DNA of 51,020 bases from CAZQKW01 sp964594075 (GTDB lineage: Bacteria > Desulfobacterota > WTBG01 > CAIYCZ01). The translations under genes and the position numbers were made by a program. The notes under the pieces are model-generated. The model was not told the origin of the DNA. It saw nothing but the letters and a program-made list of their open reading frames with translations, and made no database searches. The DNA is taken from contig CAZQKW010000026.1 of the NCBI GenBank assembly GCA_964594075.1, positions 1-51,020 on the forward strand, written 5' to 3'. This document shows positions 49,391 to 51,020 of this stretch, piece after piece. Position 1 is the first letter of the stretch. Each line of letters begins with the position of its first letter.

Positions 49391-49708
49391 AAATTTTAAT
49401 AATTCCTTTCTTTAAACAAAAAACATGCCCATATTTTACCAAATCTGAAATTGTTGGACTGTGTCTATAAAATATAGTTAAATTAAATAGTTATGGCTTT
49501 TGGGCGCATCATAATCTGCGTGTTGGCAACATAATTGATGTTGAAGAAACCAGAGGGGGCGTACATATCTGTACGCTCACAATATGAAAAAAGCTCTCAC
49601 ATGATAAAGACCAAAAAAATGGGCAGCGTCACATTGTATGATGAAATGTGTGCTGCCCATTAAAAATTCTACAAATTACCGCAAAAGCAGTGTCCGCATC
49701 GCATGATG
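49391..49708. other. Intergenic region between thiolase and ftsB
   Basis: No gene seen. It contains a small hairpin, GCGTACA-TATC-TGTACGC, at 49559-49576, and the thiolase terminator. The stretch 49391-49555 is AT-rich and may hold the ftsB promoter, but I could not settle on one. Confidence 0.4.
49613..49661 (-). terminator. Intrinsic terminator of the second thiolase gene
   Basis: AATGGGCAGC and GCTGCCCATT close a long stem, with inner bases CACATT and AATGTG pairing further. On the minus strand the stem is followed by a run of T. Confidence 0.85.
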
Positions 49709-50887
49709 TCAGCGTTCAATAATAAGAGCGTGTCCCATGCCACCACCGATGCAAAGCGTCGCAAGTCCTCGCCGGGCATTAATGCGTTTCATCTGATATA
49801 ACAAAGTCACCAGAATCCGAGCCCCGCTTGCGCCAATAGGATGACCAAGAGAAATCGCGCCGCCGTTATGGTTTACCTTTGCGGGATCAATGCCCAGTTC
49901 CCTTATGCAGCACAGCGCCTGAGAAGCAAAAGCCTCGTTCAATTCCCAATAGTCAATATCTTCTATGCCCAATCCGGCTTTTTTGAGCACCTTGTGAACG
50001 GCAGGAATAGGGCCCATACCCATAAATGCTGGATCAACGCCGCCGGATGCATACGCAACTATGGTCGCCAGCGGTGTTTTGCCCAGTGCCTTCGCCTGTT
50101 CATCTGACATTACAACCACGGCAGCCGCACCATCATTTATTCCTGAGGCATTGCCGGCGGTAACGGTCCCATCTGCTTTAAATGCCGGGCGCAGTTTAGA
50201 AAGGGTTTCCAGAGTGGATCCGAACGTGGGATATTCATCCGTATCAAAAAGCACCGGCGCACCTTTCTTCTGTGGAATTTCAACCGGAACTATTTCATCT
50301 TTAAATAATCCGGATTTAATTGCTCGCTCTGCTTTGTTTTCACTCTCAGCAGCAAATTTATCCTGCTCCTCTCGCGAAATGCTGAATTTAGTCGCAATAT
50401 TTTCTGCGGTGATGCCCATATGATAGTTATTGAATTTTTCCCAAACACCATCATAGACCATACAATCAACAAGGGTTCCGTTGTTCATACGATAACCCCA
50501 GCGTGCACCGGGCAGCGCATACGGGGTAATGCTCATGTTTTCCTGGCCACCGGCTACGACTATTTCGTTATCGCCTGCTTTAATACTCTGTGCCGCCAGC
50601 GCAACAGCTTTCAGTCCCGATGCGCATACCTTATTAATGGTAAAGGCGGGCACCTCCTTTGGAATTCCCGCTTTCATCGCTGCCTGACGAGCCGGATTTT
50701 GTCCCTGTGCGGTTGTCAAAACGTTTCCAAAAATAACTTCGTCTATCTGTTCAGGATTTATTTGGGCGCGTTGTATGACCTCTTTTATTACCACTGCGCC
50801 AAGATCTGATGCCGGAATATCTCTTAATGCTCCGCCAAATCGCCCCACCGGTGTCCTCGCCGCACTCACTATTACCGCATTCTTCAT
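49709..50887 (-). CDS. Acetyl-CoA acetyltransferase / thiolase (second copy)
   Basis: 392 aa. It opens MKNAVIVSAARTPVGRFGG. The active Cys is in KVCASGLKAVALAAQS. NEAFASQ, GGAISLGHPIGASGARI and a final CIGGGMGHALIIER complete the thiolase set. AGGAGG lies 6-7 nt before the ATG. It has its own promoter and terminator, so it is a single-gene unit. It resembles the thiolase at 905-2083 in length and motifs but clearly differs in sequence, so it is a paralogue and not a recent duplicate. The substrate range is unknown. Confidence 0.94.
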   Translation of the reverse strand: MKNAVIVSAARTPVGRFGGALRDIPASDLGAVVIKEVIQRAQINPEQIDEVIFGNVLTTAQGQNPARQAAMKAGIPKEVPAFTINKVCASGLKAVALAAQSIKAGDNEIVVAGGQENMSITPYALPGARWGYRMNNGTLVDCMVYDGVWEKFNNYHMGITAENIATKFSISREEQDKFAAESENKAERAIKSGLFKDEIVPVEIPQKKGAPVLFDTDEYPTFGSTLETLSKLRPAFKADGTVTAGNASGINDGAAAVVVMSDEQAKALGKTPLATIVAYASGGVDPAFMGMGPIPAVHKVLKKAGLGIEDIDYWELNEAFASQALCCIRELGIDPAKVNHNGGAISLGHPIGASGARILVTLLYQMKRINARRGLATLCIGGGMGHALIIER

Positions 50888-50926
50888 GATAAACCTCCTG
50901 TATGATATTAGAGTAAATAAAAGTGG

Positions 50927-50954
50927 TTTATAAAGGTTTTTTAAGATATGTCAA
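50927..50954 (-). promoter_or_regulatory. Sigma70-type promoter of the second thiolase gene
   Basis: On the minus strand, TTGACA (50954-50949), a 16-nt spacer and TATAAA (50932-50927), about 40 nt before the ATG at 50887. Confidence 0.7.
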
Positions 50955-51020
50955 GGCAATATTTAACAGGACTTTCCCCAAAAAATTTAAGAATCAAAGA
51001 GGGGCAGTTGATTTTCATTG

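Noticed and set aside
1..51020. tRNA or rRNA genes
   Set aside because: In the intergenic gaps I saw no cloverleaf with a TTC-type T-loop and matching acceptor stem, and no rRNA core sequence. A dedicated tRNA scan would settle it.

Overview
The window reads as the chromosome of a Gram-negative bacterium with type IV pili. It carries a PilQ secretin, an alignment complex (PilM, PilN, PilO, PilP), two retraction ATPases, lipoproteins and diderm-type envelope genes. The order pheA-hisC-tyrA-aroA-cmk-rpsA-sppA resembles that of Desulfobacterota and neighbouring phyla. That placement is inferred from gene order only; no rRNA or other phylogenetic marker fixes the lineage. Core genes have medium GC content. 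One block (about 12.5-22.6 kb) is richer in AT and full of repeats, and it is clearly accessory.

Layout: (1) 0-3.2 kb, minus strand: enoyl-CoA hydratase and thiolase, overlapping, with a consensus promoter, then a metallophosphoesterase. (2) 3.5-12.5 kb, plus strand: pheA, hisC-like, tyrA, aroA, cmk, rpsA, sppA and an MTH1187-type thiamine-binding protein. A decayed GxxExxY gene framed by 28-bp inverted repeats sits between aroA and cmk. (3) 12.5-22.6 kb: an accessory island. It holds a large protein with eight zinc-ribbon repeats around a nuclease-like core, a HicAB module, an orphan ferredoxin, four PIN-toxin modules (one frameshifted) and an MNT-HEPN pair. All genes point the same way. Most modules follow a related GGCAG...CTTCTGCC terminator hairpin and carry their own sigma70-type promoter. 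Relics of REP-associated (Y1) transposase genes, a 595-bp direct repeat and truncated copies of both island-flanking genes show how the island was assembled. (4) 22.6-26.6 kb, plus strand: a beta-CASP metallo-beta-lactamase RNase, a possible 57-aa ORF and a PAS-rich hybrid histidine kinase. (5) 26.6-33.4 kb, minus strand: pilT, pilU-like, a DUF4332-type membrane protein, a YihY/BrkB membrane protein, a TraB-like protein and a YhaM-type exoribonuclease, arranged as one operon. (6) 33.6-36.8 kb: rnc and der on plus, with a SAM methyltransferase on minus between them. (7) 36.9-39.7 kb, minus strand: aroC-aroB-aroQ. (8) 39.8-49.4 kb, minus strand: ftsB-like gene, then pilM-pilN-pilO-pilP-pilQ, a CsgG-like lipoprotein and a PQQ-propeller/carboxypeptidase-regulatory/IPT exported protein, closed by a strong terminator. 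(9) 49.7-50.9 kb, minus strand: a second thiolase with its own promoter.

How the genes work together: the two aro clusters supply dehydroquinate synthase, dehydroquinase, EPSP synthase and chorismate synthase. They also supply the chorismate mutase/prephenate dehydratase, prephenate dehydrogenase and an aminotransferase needed for Phe and Tyr. The pil genes give the alignment complex, the outer-membrane pore and the retraction motors. rpsA, rnc, yhaM and the beta-CASP enzyme act in translation and RNA turnover. The island is a store of toxin-antitoxin modules lodged between the thiamine-binding gene and the beta-CASP gene.
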